A stretch of DNA of 64,000 nucleotides from Rheinheimera soli. GTDB taxonomy: Bacteria > Pseudomonadota > Gammaproteobacteria > Enterobacterales > Alteromonadaceae. Below, one piece after another: positions 36,958 through 47,147 of the stretch (its first letter is position 1; each line of letters starts with the position of its first letter). Under the pieces are notes generated by a model that worked only from the letters and a program-made list of their open reading frames with translations, did no database searches and was not told where the DNA came from. Made by a program: the position numbers and the translations under genes. Where the stretch lies: assembly GCF_021290985.1 (NCBI RefSeq), contig NZ_JAJOYU010000010.1:79314-143313 (forward strand), read 5' to 3'.

Positions 36958-39279
36958 TTACTTTTTAAACTTGGCAAAAGCCTGAGCAAAAGCATCACCC
37001 ATAGCTGCATTCGGCACTTCAGCTGTTTTAGCAGGCTTAGCAGATTTAGACTGAGATGAGCCTGAAGAACGTGACGAGTCTTTACCCGCACCACCAGCGC
37101 CTTTTACTGCAGGTTGTTCATCCATTCGCATGGTCAGGGCAATACGTTTACGGTCCAGTTCTACTTCCAGTACTTTCACTTTGACTATATCGCCTGCTTT
37201 GACCACCTGATGTGGGTCTGAAACAAACTTGTCGGTTAAAGATGAAATATGCACTAAGCCATCCTGATGCACACCTATATCCACAAAAGCACCAAAATTA
37301 GTGACGTTAGTGACTACACCTTCCAGCAACATGCCTGGTTTTAAGTCGGCCATAGTTTCTACGCCGTCTTTAAACACAGCGGTTTTAAACTCTGGGCGTG
37401 GGTCACGGCCCGGTTTATCCAGCTCTTTAATCACGTCTTCTACTGTAGGCAAACCAAAATGTTCGTCAACCAAATCAGCAGGATTCAGGCTTTTTAAGAA
37501 AGCGCTGTTGCCCAGTAATTGCTCGATCGGCTGACCAAATTTCGCCAGAATTTTTTCCACTAAAGGATAAGCTTCAGGGTGAACAGAAGACGAATCCAGC
37601 GGATCTGAACCTTTGTTAATACGCAGGAAACCTGCGGCCTGTTCGTAGGCTTTAGGGCCTAAACGGGCGACTTTGAGTAAATCTTTACGCTGCTGGAACC
37701 GACCATGAGTATCACGGTAGATCACAATGTTTTGCGCCAGAGTTTTGTTTAAACCAGCGACACGGGACAATAGAGGCACTGAGGCCATATTTAAATCCAC
37801 ACCTACGGCGTTTACACAGTCTTCGACTACGGCGTCCAATGACTTGGCTAACAAGCTTTGGTTGACGTCATGTTGATACTGCCCAACACCTATGGCTTTA
37901 GGCTCAACTTTCACCAGTTCAGCCAACGGGTCTTGCAAACGACGTCCTATAGACACAGCACCACGTAAGGATACATCCAGATCCGGAAATTCCTGTGATG
38001 CGAGCTCAGAGGCCGAGTACACCGAAGCTCCGGCTTCTGACACCATAATTTTGCTGATGTTTTGCTCTGGCAGAAGTTTGATCACATCGGCTGCTAACTT
38101 GTCGGTTTCACGCGAAGCAGTACCGTTACCAATAGCAATCAGCTCAATTTTATGTTGCTTGGCTAAAGCGGCTAAAGTGCGGACTGATTTGTCCCAGTGA
38201 TTTTGTGGCGCATGTGGGAATATAGTGGTTTGATCCACCAGCTTGCCGGTTTCATCAATAGCCGTGACTTTCACGCCAGTACGCAGGCCAGGGTCGAGCG
38301 CCAGAGTTGCGCGCATACCGGCAGGGGCGGCCATTAATAAATCTTTTAAGTTACGGGCAAATACCTTAATGGCTTCTTCTTCAGCCTGTTCACGTAATTC
38401 GCCTAATAAATCGTTTTCTAAATGCAGGTGTAATTTTACTTTCCAGGTCCACTGCACAGCGGTACGCAGGAAATCATCGGCAGCGCGGCCTTGCTGGCGC
38501 ACATCAAAATGATTGGCAATCATTTGCTCACAGACAGCATGAGCTGAAGCATCGTCGGCGTCAGGTTGCAATTGCAGGTTTAAAATACCTTCGTTACGGC
38601 CACGGAACATAGCCAGAGCGCGGTGTGACGGCACTGTTTTAAAGGATTCTTTGTGCTCAAAATAATCACGGAACTTGGCGCCTTCCTGCTCTTTACCTGC
38701 CACCATAGTACTTTTCAGTACAGCGTTCTGGCTTAAATGACGACGTAATTTCGCCAGCAAAGCGGCATCTTCAGCAAAACGTTCCATCAGAATGTATTTC
38801 ACGCCATCCAGCACAGCTTTGCTGTCGGCAAAACCTGCGTCCGCATTGAAGTAGCTGGCAGCTTGTTGTTCAGGCACTAAAGTTGGGTCATTAAATAAAG
38901 CGTCGGCTAAAGGCTCTAAACCTGCTTCAATAGCAATCTGGCCTTTGGTGCGGCGTTTGGCTTTGTAAGGCAAATATAAATCTTCTAAACGGGTTTTGTT
39001 GTCCGCTGCCAATAAGTCCTGCTTTAACTCTGGCGTCAGTTTGCCTTGTTCATCTATGGTTTTGATAATGACCTGACGTCTGTCTTCCAGCTCGCGTAAA
39101 TAAGTTAAACGTACATCCAGGTTACGCAGCTGGGTATCATCCAGGCCACCTGTCACTTCTTTACGATAACGGGCGATAAAAGGCACTGTTGCACCTTCAT
39201 CCATCAGCTGAATAGCTGCAGCAACCTGCTCCGGGCGTGCGGAAATTTCCAGAGCAATTTGTTTAATGATCATAGACAT
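36958..39279 (-). CDS. tex: Tex-family S1 RNA-binding transcription accessory protein
   Basis: 773 residues. N-terminal helical Tex domain ([20 protein letters not shown], about 29-48), YqgF/RuvC-like domain ([17 protein letters not shown], about 327-343), helix-hairpin-helix ([20 protein letters not shown]), and a C-terminal S1 domain ([20 protein letters not shown], about 650-669). A Ser/Lys/Ala-rich tail follows. Known as YhgF in E. coli. It binds nucleic acid and influences transcription and RNA handling. Adjacent to greB in E. coli as well; here an aldehyde dehydrogenase gene stands between them. Confidence 0.97.
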   Translation of the reverse strand: MSMIIKQIALEISARPEQVAAAIQLMDEGATVPFIARYRKEVTGGLDDTQLRNLDVRLTYLRELEDRRQVIIKTIDEQGKLTPELKQDLLAADNKTRLEDLYLPYKAKRRTKGQIAIEAGLEPLADALFNDPTLVPEQQAASYFNADAGFADSKAVLDGVKYILMERFAEDAALLAKLRRHLSQNAVLKSTMVAGKEQEGAKFRDYFEHKESFKTVPSHRALAMFRGRNEGILNLQLQPDADDASAHAVCEQMIANHFDVRQQGRAADDFLRTAVQWTWKVKLHLHLENDLLGELREQAEEEAIKVFARNLKDLLMAAPAGMRATLALDPGLRTGVKVTAIDETGKLVDQTTIFPHAPQNHWDKSVRTLAALAKQHKIELIAIGNGTASRETDKLAADVIKLLPEQNISKIMVSEAGASVYSASELASQEFPDLDVSLRGAVSIGRRLQDPLAELVKVEPKAIGVGQYQHDVNQSLLAKSLDAVVEDCVNAVGVDLNMASVPLLSRVAGLNKTLAQNIVIYRDTHGRFQQRKDLLKVARLGPKAYEQAAGFLRINKGSDPLDSSSVHPEAYPLVEKILAKFGQPIEQLLGNSAFLKSLNPADLVDEHFGLPTVEDVIKELDKPGRDPRPEFKTAVFKDGVETMADLKPGMLLEGVVTNVTNFGAFVDIGVHQDGLVHISSLTDKFVSDPHQVVKAGDIVKVKVLEVELDRKRIALTMRMDEQPAVKGAGGAGKDSSRSSGSSQSKSAKPAKTAEVPNAAMGDAFAQAFAKFKK

Positions 39280-39421
39280 AACTTAAAGCTTCCTTAGCAT
39301 CTGGCGACTTTACTCTAAGTAAAAGCCAGACTGGTTCTTATCAACTGCGGCAATTGTCCACTGTTAGGGCTAAAAAATCCAATAGCAAAACGCTGAAGCG
39401 TCCGTACTCTGCACCGAGTGG

Positions 39422-40786
39422 CTAGCTCAACCAGCCCAGCACTTTACGTTTCCACTCTGCATAAGGGGCAAAACGCACAGGCGGCTCAGGCCAGAGTGGC
39501 CGTTTTAGTACAGACTTCAAATGACTGAACTGCTCGAAGCCTGCTTTGCCTGAATATTGGCCCATGCCACTCGGACCTACTCCACCAAAGGGAAGTTCAG
39601 ACACGGCCATAAACATCAGCACATCGTTGATACACTGACTGCCACTGCTGATTTGTTCTACCCACTGCTGTTGCTGTGAGCTGTTATTACTAAACAAATA
39701 GGCAGACAGTGGCTTATCGCGTTTTTGCACAAAACGCACTGCAGCGTCAAAGCTATTGATAGAAAGTATCGGCAAAACAGGGCCAAAAATTTCTTCTGTC
39801 ATCAGGCGGCTCTCGAGCGGTGGCTCCAACACAATGGTAGGACTGAAATACAGCTGTTCTGCATCAGTTACACCACCACAATACACTGCCACACCATCCA
39901 GATAACTTTGCACCCGCTGTAAATGACGTTGATTAATGATGCGGCCATAATCCGGGCTCAGTTTCGGATCCGCGCCATACATCTGGTGCAGCTGCGTTTT
40001 AATTTCTTCAGCCAGCGCCTGACAGATATCTTTGTGTGCCAGAATATAATCCGGCGCTATACAGGTTTGGCCTGCATTTAGCCACTTGCCCCAGGCAATA
40101 CGCTGGGCTGTCAGCTTTAAATCTGCACTGCTATCGACATACACCGGGCTTTTTCCACCCAGCTCTAAAGTCACTGGCGTTAAATGTTCAGCGGCGGCGC
40201 GTAATACAATTTTGCCAACCTGGCCATTGCCTGTGTACATAATATGATCAAAAGGCAGCTTCAACAGTTCCGTGGTTTCCATCACGCCACCTTCCACTAC
40301 AACCACAGCTTCTTTATCTAAATACAAAGGCAGCAACCGGGCCATAATGGCTGATGTGGCAGGGGCTAATTCAGAGGGTTTCAGCACAGCGCAATTACCA
40401 GCTGATAACACAGCCACTAAAGGGGCTAAGGTCAGTTGCAGCGGATAATTCCAGGCGCTGATAATCAATACTGAACCATAAGGTTCAGGCTGAATAAAAG
40501 CCATAGAAGGAAAGGTACGCAATCCTGTGCTGACCCGGCGTGGCTTAGCCCAACTATTCAGTTTTTTCAGGCAATGTTTAATATCGCTGTGCAAATAGTT
40601 AATTTCGCTCAACAGCGCTTCAAAAGCCGGTTTGGCTAAATCCTGCTGCAACGCCTGCAATAACTCAGTTTCGTGTGTGGTCAGTAACAACTGCAGCTGT
40701 TTTAATTGCTGCTTGCGCCAACTCAGGCTTTTGGTGGCGCCGCTGGAAAAAAACTCTTGTTGTTGACTCAATAACTGTTGATACAT
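39422..40786 (-). CDS. Aldehyde dehydrogenase (coniferyl aldehyde dehydrogenase type)
   Basis: 454 residues, ALDH superfamily, in the shorter class-3-like group. NAD-binding and active-site marks: SAWNYPLQLTLAPLVAVLSA, TGNGQVGKIV, the glutamate in VTLELGGKSPVYV (about 204-216), and the catalytic Cys in NAGQTCIAPDYI (about 238-249). SELPFGGVGPSGMGQYSGK is near the C-terminus. It oxidises an aldehyde to an acid with NAD(P); the closest named group is coniferyl aldehyde dehydrogenase, but the true substrate may be a fatty or aromatic aldehyde. Nine bases downstream of greB. Confidence 0.9.
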   Translation of the reverse strand: MYQQLLSQQQEFFSSGATKSLSWRKQQLKQLQLLLTTHETELLQALQQDLAKPAFEALLSEINYLHSDIKHCLKKLNSWAKPRRVSTGLRTFPSMAFIQPEPYGSVLIISAWNYPLQLTLAPLVAVLSAGNCAVLKPSELAPATSAIMARLLPLYLDKEAVVVVEGGVMETTELLKLPFDHIMYTGNGQVGKIVLRAAAEHLTPVTLELGGKSPVYVDSSADLKLTAQRIAWGKWLNAGQTCIAPDYILAHKDICQALAEEIKTQLHQMYGADPKLSPDYGRIINQRHLQRVQSYLDGVAVYCGGVTDAEQLYFSPTIVLEPPLESRLMTEEIFGPVLPILSINSFDAAVRFVQKRDKPLSAYLFSNNSSQQQQWVEQISSGSQCINDVLMFMAVSELPFGGVGPSGMGQYSGKAGFEQFSHLKSVLKRPLWPEPPVRFAPYAEWKRKVLGWLS

Positions 40787-40794
40787 AACACACC

Positions 40795-41280
40795 TTAGCC
40801 TTTGGCTTGCGGATACCAGATTTTATTAATCCACCATTCTTTGATGCCAGTGGGAGTGGGCACTTGCACTTCATCATCTATTTGTTTTTTGATCAAAGCA
40901 CGGGCCATAGGAGCATCTATCGAAATGTAATCATTGCGGCCGTAAATTTCGTCAGGCCCAACAATGCGAAAGGTCAGCTGTTCGCCTTCGCTGTTTTCAA
41001 TGGCTACCCAGGCACCAAAAAACACACGCCCTTCCTGCTGGGGCGCGTAATCCACTACTTTAATCACTTCAAGACGCTTCCGTAAGTACCTGATCCTTCT
41101 ATCTATTTCGCGAAGAAGCTGTTTGTTGTATTTGTAGTCCGCGTTCTCGGATCTATCGCCCAGGCTAGCCGCCCATGCCACTTTGGCTGTGGTATCAGGG
41201 CGCTTTTCCCGCCATAAATGGTTTAATTCCTGTTGCAAGGCTTCATAACCTTCGCGGGTGACTAACTCTGTTTTACTCAT
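40795..41280 (-). CDS. greB: Transcript cleavage factor GreB
   Basis: 161 residues. N-terminal coiled coil inserted into the RNA polymerase secondary channel (about 1-75), with the acidic tip LGDRSENADYKYNK holding the Asp and Glu that direct transcript cleavage. C-terminal FKBP-like domain with ISIDAPMARALIKKQ. The basic patch REIDRRIRYLRKRLEV and length favour GreB over GreA. Neighbour of ompR as in E. coli (divergent). Confidence 0.95.
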   Translation of the reverse strand: MSKTELVTREGYEALQQELNHLWREKRPDTTAKVAWAASLGDRSENADYKYNKQLLREIDRRIRYLRKRLEVIKVVDYAPQQEGRVFFGAWVAIENSEGEQLTFRIVGPDEIYGRNDYISIDAPMARALIKKQIDDEVQVPTPTGIKEWWINKIWYPQAKG

Positions 41281-41583
41281 GCTATCCGGTGTTGATTTGA
41301 AAAAAGAAAGAACTGCTGTTCTGGTCTGACTTTATAACCATTTAACGCTGAAGTGGAAAGAGAAGGTCATGAATTTCAACAGATAAGTCAGATACTTAAA
41401 AACCACTATTTTTCTTTTGCAATAAAACAATAAATAAAAATGCTTAAAAATTAATTGCTTACGTAAATATTTGAAAATAATTCAAAATATTTATTCACTG
41501 TCATTTAGATGTAACAAAAATATGTTAGGCGATTTTGGCTGGGCCAACTATAGTGAAAATGTGCTTAATAAAGGAGGCCAACA
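41281..41583. promoter_or_regulatory. AT-rich divergent promoter region greB / small lipoprotein
   Basis: About 300 bases, the most AT-rich stretch of this half of the window (41400-41510 is nearly all A/T). A possible promoter for the lipoprotein gene is TTAGGC (41524-41529) with TATAGT about 18 bases on (41548-41553). A very strong ribosome site AAAGGAGG lies just before the ATG at 41584. No RNA gene recognised. Confidence 0.4.
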
Positions 41584-41787
41584 ATGAAAGCAAAATTAAC
41601 AGGTCTGATAGTCCTTGCTACGGCTCTTGTGATGACAGGGTGCAGCTCAGCGCCAGATTACGCTTATGTGATTGATCAAAAGACCTTAGAGAAACAGGAA
41701 AACTCCACGCGACTGAGTGCTCATACCGGTCACGTGGTGTGGATGAATCCGCCGCTGCGTAAAGTAGAGAAGGTGCAACCTGAATAA
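41584..41787 (+). CDS. Small lipoprotein
   Basis: 67 residues. Lipoprotein signal with lipobox VMTGC (Cys20), then SSAPDYAYVIDQKTLEKQ and GHVVWMNPPLRKVEK. No domain recognised; the size and the strong AAAGGAGG ribosome site argue for a well-expressed, Lpp-like small envelope protein. It has its own promoter region and terminator. It sits directly upstream of ompR-envZ, which regulates envelope genes, but no functional link is shown. Confidence 0.85.
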   Translation: MKAKLTGLIVLATALVMTGCSSAPDYAYVIDQKTLEKQENSTRLSAHTGHVVWMNPPLRKVEKVQPE

Positions 41788-41825
41788 GTTGCCCAAACAG
41801 AAGCAGACAAACTTTGTAACAACTG

Positions 41826-41861
41826 AACCCGGCGCATGCCCTCCATGCTCCGGGTTTTTCG
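41826..41861 (+). terminator. Terminator after the small lipoprotein gene
   Basis: AACCCGG (41826-41832) with CCGGGTT (41850-41856), an inner stem GCATG/CATGC, and a TTTTT tail. Insulates ompR from the lipoprotein transcript. Confidence 0.9.
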
Positions 41862-41894
41862 TTTATAGTGAGCTTCATTTGCGGAGGGATTTGT

Positions 41895-42620
41895 ATGCTC
41901 GGACAAGAAACAACAAAAATTTTAGTAGTCGACGATGACATGAGATTACGTTCTTTATTAGAACGTTATCTGGTAGAACAGGGTTATATTGTCCGTACCT
42001 CCGCCAACTTCGAGCAAATGCAACGTTTAATGGAACGCGAAAATTTCCATCTGGTGGTGCTGGATCTGATGTTGCCAGGCGAAGATGGGTTGTCCATTTG
42101 TCGTAAGCTGCGCCAACAAGAAAATGAAATTCCTATCATTATGCTGACGGCCAAAGGCGATGAAGTCGATCGTATTATTGGTTTGGAAATGGGCGCTGAC
42201 GATTACCTGCCTAAGCCTTTTAACCCGCGTGAATTATTGGCCCGTATCCGCGCTGTATTACGTCGTAAATCCAAAGAGTTACCTGGTGCGCCTGCAGTTG
42301 AGGAAAGCCAGGTGAAGTTTGGACCTTTTGTATTTAACCTCGCGACCCGTGAAATGCGTAAAGGCGACGAGCTGATGCCTTTAACCAGTGGCGAATTTGC
42401 AGTACTGAAAGTGCTGGTGACTCATGCCCGTGAACCTTTGTCGCGCGATAAATTAATGAATATGGCCCGGGGCCGTGATTATTCAGCGATGGAGCGCAGT
42501 ATAGATGTTCAGGTGTCGCGCTTGCGTCGTATGCTGGAAGACGACCCGACTAACCCACGTTATATTCAAACCGTATGGGGTTTGGGTTATGTGTTTGTAC
42601 CTGATGGTGCAGTCAACTAA
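41895..42620 (+). CDS. ompR: Response regulator OmpR
   Basis: 241 residues from the ATG at 41895, which has GGAGGG upstream; an earlier in-frame start at 41868 is rejected. Receiver domain: acidic pair in ILVVDDDMRLR, phospho-Asp in HLVVLDLMLPGEDG, conserved Lys in DDYLPKPFNPREL. C-terminal winged helix with LTSGEFAVLKVL and SRLRRMLEDDPTNPRYIQTV. The conserved ERSIDVQVSRLRR and the neighbour envZ fix the identity. It controls porin and envelope genes in response to osmolarity and pH. Confidence 0.96.
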   Translation: MLGQETTKILVVDDDMRLRSLLERYLVEQGYIVRTSANFEQMQRLMERENFHLVVLDLMLPGEDGLSICRKLRQQENEIPIIMLTAKGDEVDRIIGLEMGADDYLPKPFNPRELLARIRAVLRRKSKELPGAPAVEESQVKFGPFVFNLATREMRKGDELMPLTSGEFAVLKVLVTHAREPLSRDKLMNMARGRDYSAMERSIDVQVSRLRRMLEDDPTNPRYIQTVWGLGYVFVPDGAVN

Positions 42621-43937
42621 ATGCGATTGTTTCCGCGCAGCGCTTTTGGTCAGACGGTATTTCTGATTGGTATTTTGTTGTTGATCAATCAGCTGGTGTC
42701 GTACTTATCCGTGGTCTATTACGTGATTAAGCCCAGCTATCAACAAATTAACCATCTGATCGCTAAGCAAATCAAAGTGGTCTTTATCGATGTGGAGCAT
42801 AACGAAGTGCTGCTGTCGGAAGAGCTGACCAAAAGATTCCAGCAAGCCACAGGCATTGAAGTGTATACCGATGCGACAGCACCTTTACATGGCTTAAATG
42901 AAGCCAGCTATTACCCGTATTTCTCGTCTGAAATGTCACAAGAGCTGGGTGGACCAGCCGAAGTGCGTATTGCTCAGCAAAGCAGTTATGCCTTTTGGGT
43001 GAAACCACCGCAAGCACCACAATATTGGGTGAAAGTACCTTTAAGTGGGCTGGATGAAACTGATTTCTCACCGCTGAAAATTTATGTTCTGGTGATAGGG
43101 TTTTTAAGTGTGGCAGGAGGCTGGTTATTTGCACGGCAACTGAACAGGCCTCTGCAAGGCTTGCAACAAGCTGCATTAAAAGTAGGGCGGGGCGAAATGC
43201 CTGATCCTCTGCCTGAGCATGGTTCCACTGAAATAGTGGCTGTAACCCGTGCTTTTAACCGTATGGCCAAGGGTATCAGTCAACTGGAGAAAGACCGAGC
43301 TTTGTTAATGGCTGGTGTATCGCACGATTTGCGTACTCCTTTGACCCGTATTCGCTTAGCCAGCGAAATGGTCAGTGAACAGGACAGCTGGATCAAAGAT
43401 GGTATTGTCAGTGATATCGAAGATATGAACGCCATTATCGACCAGTTCATTGACTACATTCGCCATCACAAAGAAGAAGCACTGGATGAAGAAGATTTAA
43501 ACCTGCTGGTGCAGGAGCAAATCAGTGCCGATCGGCTGCAAAAACGCGAAATTATTGCCAGCCTGAGCGAGTCATTACCGCTGGTGCCGTTGCGCCGCAT
43601 TGCGATCAAACGAGTACTGAATAACCTGATAGAAAACGCACTGAAGTATTCAGAAGGTGCTATTGAAGTCAGTACAGGTCTGGAACGCGCCAGCCGTAAG
43701 GTCTATGTGCAGGTGCGGGATCATGGCCCTGGTATTCCTGAACATGAAATGCAGCGTATGTTTGAGCCTTTTGCTCAGGGTGACACAGCCCGGGGCAGTG
43801 GAGGTTCGGGTTTAGGTTTGGCTATTATCAAAAAGATTGTTGATATGCATCATGGGCAAATCAGTATGCATAACCATGCTTATGGCGGATTAGTGGTGAC
43901 GGTCTATTTGCCAGTGAGCCCAACCAAAGCAGCATAA
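42621..43937 (+). CDS. envZ: Osmosensor histidine kinase EnvZ
   Basis: 438 residues, starting right after the ompR stop. Two membrane helices (about 10-35 and 155-175) flank a ~120-residue periplasmic part. A HAMP segment follows ([14 protein letters not shown]), then the dimerisation and phosphoryl-acceptor site [18 protein letters not shown] (His about 235). The ATPase domain has N-box [12 protein letters not shown]1 VRDHGPGIP, and G2 [12 protein letters not shown]. It phosphorylates and dephosphorylates OmpR. Confidence 0.96.
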   Translation: MRLFPRSAFGQTVFLIGILLLINQLVSYLSVVYYVIKPSYQQINHLIAKQIKVVFIDVEHNEVLLSEELTKRFQQATGIEVYTDATAPLHGLNEASYYPYFSSEMSQELGGPAEVRIAQQSSYAFWVKPPQAPQYWVKVPLSGLDETDFSPLKIYVLVIGFLSVAGGWLFARQLNRPLQGLQQAALKVGRGEMPDPLPEHGSTEIVAVTRAFNRMAKGISQLEKDRALLMAGVSHDLRTPLTRIRLASEMVSEQDSWIKDGIVSDIEDMNAIIDQFIDYIRHHKEEALDEEDLNLLVQEQISADRLQKREIIASLSESLPLVPLRRIAIKRVLNNLIENALKYSEGAIEVSTGLERASRKVYVQVRDHGPGIPEHEMQRMFEPFAQGDTARGSGGSGLGLAIIKKIVDMHHGQISMHNHAYGGLVVTVYLPVSPTKAA

Positions 43938-43966
43938 AAAAGGCTCCAATACGGAGCCTTCTTTCA
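43938..43966. terminator. Terminator between envZ and convergent pckA
   Basis: AAAAAAGGCTCC - AATAC - GGAGCCTTCTTT: stem AAGGCTCC/GGAGCCTT with A- and T-rich flanks. Confidence 0.85.
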
Positions 43967-43979
43967 TTAAATCAAAGCA

Positions 43980-45521
43980 TTAAGCTACTTTTGGACCTGC
44001 ATTGCGGATCGCATCAGATACATCGTATTTCTTAAAGTTGTTGGCAAACTCAGTGGCCAGTTTAGTGGCGTACTCATCATAAGCAGCTTTGTCAGCCCAG
44101 GTGTCTCTTGGGTTCAGTAAGTTGCTGTCCACACCTGTTACTTTCAACGGTACATTCAGGTTTAACTCTGGTAAATGTACAGTTTCAGCACTAGCTAATT
44201 CGCCAGATACTATAGCGTCGATAATGCCGCGAGTGGTTGGGATATCAAAACGTTTACCCACACCGTGTGGGCCACCTGTCCAGCCTGTGTTGACTAAATA
44301 CACTTTGCTGCCGAACTCACGTACACGTTTGATCAACAGTTCTGCGTATACACCTGCTGGGCGTGGGAAAAACGGCGCACCAAAACAGGTAGAGAAAGTG
44401 GATTCAATAGCAGATGTTGAACCAATCTCGGTTGAACCTACTTTGGCGGTGTAACCACTTAAGAAATGGTAAGCCGCAGCTTCTTCAGACAGGATAGAAA
44501 CAGGTGGTAAAACACCACTGACATCACAGGTTAAAAACACCACAGCTTTAGGTTCACCAGCACGGTTTTCCAGTACACGCTTTTCCACATGGGCTAACGG
44601 ATAAGCAGCGCGGCTGTTTTGCGTCAGGCTGGCGTCTTTGTAGTCTGGCGTACGGTTGTCATCCAATACTACGTTTTCCAGAATGGTGCCGAAGCGGATC
44701 GCATCCCAAATCACAGGCTCGTTTTTCTTCGACAGGTCGATACATTTGGCGTAGCAACCACCTTCGATATTAAACACTGAGTTAGGTGCCCAACCGTGTT
44801 CGTCATCACCAATCAGGAAACGTTTCGGGTCGGCAGACAAAGTCGTTTTACCAGTACCTGACAAACCAAAGAATAAGGTGGTGTCACCTGCTTCACCTAC
44901 GTTGGCCGAGCAGTGCATTGGCAATACACCTTTGGCTGGCAACAGGAAGTTCTGGACAGAGAACATGGCTTTTTTCATTTCGCCGGCATAACGCATGCCT
45001 GCTAATAATACTTTGCGCTCGGCAAAGTTGATCATCACAGTACCGTCACTGTTGGTGCCGTCACGTTCAGGGTTACATTCAAACGAAGGCACGTTCAGGA
45101 TTTGCCAGGTCTCTTTGCCTGATGTGTTCCACTGAGCCGGAGTGATAAAGAGGTTTTTGGCAAAAATATGCTGCCACGCGGTTTCAGTGGTCACTGTCAT
45201 CGGAATGTAGTGTTCCGGATCTGCACCTACTTCCAGGTGAGAGACAAAATGTTCTTTGGTCGCAATAAAATCGCTGACACGAGCCCAAAGTGCAGAAAAC
45301 TTCACCGGATCAAAAGGACGATTGACGTTGCCCCATTGAATATCCTGCTCTGTGCTGGCTTCTTTGACGATAAAACGATCAGTAGGTGAGCGACCAGTTC
45401 TGTGACCGGTTTTAACCACCAAAGCGCCGTTATCCGCTAATACACCTTCGTTGCGACGAATAGCGTGTTCAACTAAATCGGCCACTGTTAAATCAATGTG
45501 GCGGGTGATTGTAGAGGTCAT
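43980..45521 (-). CDS. pckA: Phosphoenolpyruvate carboxykinase (ATP)
   Basis: 513 residues from the ATG at 45521, preceded by AAGGAG about 10 bases upstream; the open frame runs on to 45704 but that extension has no family similarity. Converts oxaloacetate plus ATP to PEP and CO2, the entry to gluconeogenesis. Marks: [15 protein letters not shown] (about 40-54), [11 protein letters not shown] (about 186-196), kinase P-loop [15 protein letters not shown] (about 226-240), IGDDEHGW, and the ATP-type C-terminal half. In E. coli it also neighbours envZ-ompR. Confidence 0.96.
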   Translation of the reverse strand: MTSTITRHIDLTVADLVEHAIRRNEGVLADNGALVVKTGHRTGRSPTDRFIVKEASTEQDIQWGNVNRPFDPVKFSALWARVSDFIATKEHFVSHLEVGADPEHYIPMTVTTETAWQHIFAKNLFITPAQWNTSGKETWQILNVPSFECNPERDGTNSDGTVMINFAERKVLLAGMRYAGEMKKAMFSVQNFLLPAKGVLPMHCSANVGEAGDTTLFFGLSGTGKTTLSADPKRFLIGDDEHGWAPNSVFNIEGGCYAKCIDLSKKNEPVIWDAIRFGTILENVVLDDNRTPDYKDASLTQNSRAAYPLAHVEKRVLENRAGEPKAVVFLTCDVSGVLPPVSILSEEAAAYHFLSGYTAKVGSTEIGSTSAIESTFSTCFGAPFFPRPAGVYAELLIKRVREFGSKVYLVNTGWTGGPHGVGKRFDIPTTRGIIDAIVSGELASAETVHLPELNLNVPLKVTGVDSNLLNPRDTWADKAAYDEYATKLATEFANNFKKYDVSDAIRNAGPKVA

Positions 45522-45687
45522 TGTAGGGTGACTCCTTGAGGTACGTAGGTCAGTAAATTTATGGTTTTTAATAGGGTTCAGCCCGATTGTACTCCATTTG
45601 GATGGCCAAAACATCCAGGAAATGCGGGTTTTGTCGGAAATTCGGAGGAAAAATGAAAGCTTACAAGGTGGGTTACATAATTGTTTA

Positions 45688-45730
45688 GCCCCTTGAGAGA
45701 GCAATATCTGCTTACTCTCTCAAGAGGGGC
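45688..45730. terminator. Long hairpin between hslO and pckA
   Basis: CTTGAGAGAG and CTCTCTCAAG pair perfectly, and flanking GCCC/GGGGC extends the stem with a bulge; loop about 13 bases. It lies 5 bases past the hslO stop (minus strand), so it is probably hslO's terminator, though the T-run on that strand is poor. It is also about 170 bases upstream of the pckA start and could influence pckA. Confidence 0.5.
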
Positions 45731-45734
45731 GTGC

Positions 45735-46583
45735 TTAAAACTTATTCAATAATAAGGACAATTCAGCACTGTCAAATTGATAAGTACTGTTGCAATAGTC
45801 ACAGCTGATTTCCAGTTTGCCTTCTGCTATATGCTCTTCAATGGCCGTTTTGCCCAAACTGATAATGGCTGATTCACATTTTTCGCGTGAGCAACCACAG
45901 ACAAAACGTATAGCCTGATGCGGAAATACCTCAACTTCTTCGTCATGGTATAAGCGGTGCAGCATTTGTTCTGTCGGTAAATTCAGTAATTCGTTGGCTG
46001 TGATGGTATCGGTCACTATCACTAAATCACTAAAATCCTGCTTGGCTTTTTCCGGATCAACCGGCAACACCTGCAGCAATAAACCAGCGGCGCGGCTTTG
46101 ATTTTCAGTCAGGTCGGTAAACAAGTACAAACGGGTGGGCAGTTGTTCTGACTGCGCAAAATAAGCTTCTAAGGTATCGGTCAGGCTATCGCCGGTCAGA
46201 GGGATAATGCCCTGATAACGTTCGCCTTGCTTAGGCGTAATGGTCACCAGCATATAGCCTTCACCAATCAGATCACGAAAACCTGTGGCACCAATTTCCG
46301 CTTGCAGTCGGGCTACACCCCGGAACTCCTGCTCTGCAGTGCCATTGACCGCCGCAAAACGTACAGGGCCATCACCTTGCAACTGCACAGCTATATCGCC
46401 GTCCAGCTTTAAAGTGGCCGTAAGTAAACTGGTCGCAACCACCAGTTCGGCCAGCAATTGCTTCACCGGGTAAGGATAATCATGATTTTGCAGCATTTGC
46501 TGCAAACTGTCGGAGACATAAGCGATTTCGCCGCGCATATCGCGTTGATTAAATAAAAAACGTACTAAAACATCTTGATTCAT
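45735..46583 (-). CDS. hslO: Redox-regulated chaperone Hsp33
   Basis: 282 residues. Holdase activated by oxidative unfolding. The zinc-binding cysteine switch is complete: CxC in RFVCGCSREKCESA (about 231-244) and CxxC in ISCDYCNSTYQ (about 262-272). N-terminal part with RGEIAYVSDSLQQML and LAELVVATSLLTATLK. Linked to hslR (9 bases) as in E. coli. Confidence 0.96.
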   Translation of the reverse strand: MNQDVLVRFLFNQRDMRGEIAYVSDSLQQMLQNHDYPYPVKQLLAELVVATSLLTATLKLDGDIAVQLQGDGPVRFAAVNGTAEQEFRGVARLQAEIGATGFRDLIGEGYMLVTITPKQGERYQGIIPLTGDSLTDTLEAYFAQSEQLPTRLYLFTDLTENQSRAAGLLLQVLPVDPEKAKQDFSDLVIVTDTITANELLNLPTEQMLHRLYHDEEVEVFPHQAIRFVCGCSREKCESAIISLGKTAIEEHIAEGKLEISCDYCNSTYQFDSAELSLLLNKF

Positions 46584-46592
46584 AACATTACC

Positions 46593-47003
46593 TTAAGATT
46601 GCTGCGACTTGATCAACAACAACTGACGACGCATTTTTTTGTCAGGTTTGGTTTCAGGGTGAGGCGCAAACAGCAAATTCATTTTGCGCAATTCAGCGCG
46701 CTCCAGCTTCAGCTTCTGGCTATCTTCTGTTTCCTGATACAGGGCTTGCGCCAAAGGCGCAGCCAGCCTTTTTTCAGACAAGGCCTGAACTATCACAGTT
46801 CTTTCGTCTGTGCCTTGTGTCAGTTTTATGGTGGCACCGACCTCCACTGTCCTGCTGGCTTTACAGCGCTGGCCATTATAATGAACTTTTCCGCCTTCGA
46901 TCATGTCTTTTGCCAGCGCTCTTGTTTTATAAAAGCGACAAGTCCACAGCCATTTATCTAAACGTAATATAAGTGTGGTAGGCTGGTTTACCGATTTATC
47001 CAT
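46593..47003 (-). CDS. hslR: Heat-shock protein 15 (S4 RNA-binding, ribosome-associated)
   Basis: 136 residues from the ATG at 47003 with GGAG upstream; the open frame continues to 47204 but that part overlaps the gspC start and has no family similarity. S4 domain: LRLDKWLWTCRFYKTRALAK (about 13-32), VHYNGQRCKASRTVEVG. HSP15 binds stalled 50S subunits with attached nascent chains and helps recycle them. Basic Lys/Arg-rich C-terminus (PDKKMRRQLLLIK). Forms an operon with hslO. Confidence 0.95.
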   Translation of the reverse strand: MDKSVNQPTTLILRLDKWLWTCRFYKTRALAKDMIEGGKVHYNGQRCKASRTVEVGATIKLTQGTDERTVIVQALSEKRLAAPLAQALYQETEDSQKLKLERAELRKMNLLFAPHPETKPDKKMRRQLLLIKSQQS

Positions 47004-47147
47004 GCCTGTTCTCCGCTGCTGTTGCGCATTAAGTATAGTCTGAGACCCTTTGAACACAGTGAGGGTTCTGAATTCTGATATGTAGGCTTGTTGAGGACAA
47101 AACAACTGGGTAAGATGCAATGAGTTATGTAACAGAATTATTAAAGA

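Noticed and set aside
45522..45704. N-terminal extension of pckA
   Set aside because: No similarity to PEP carboxykinases, and a good ribosome site precedes the ATG at 45521.
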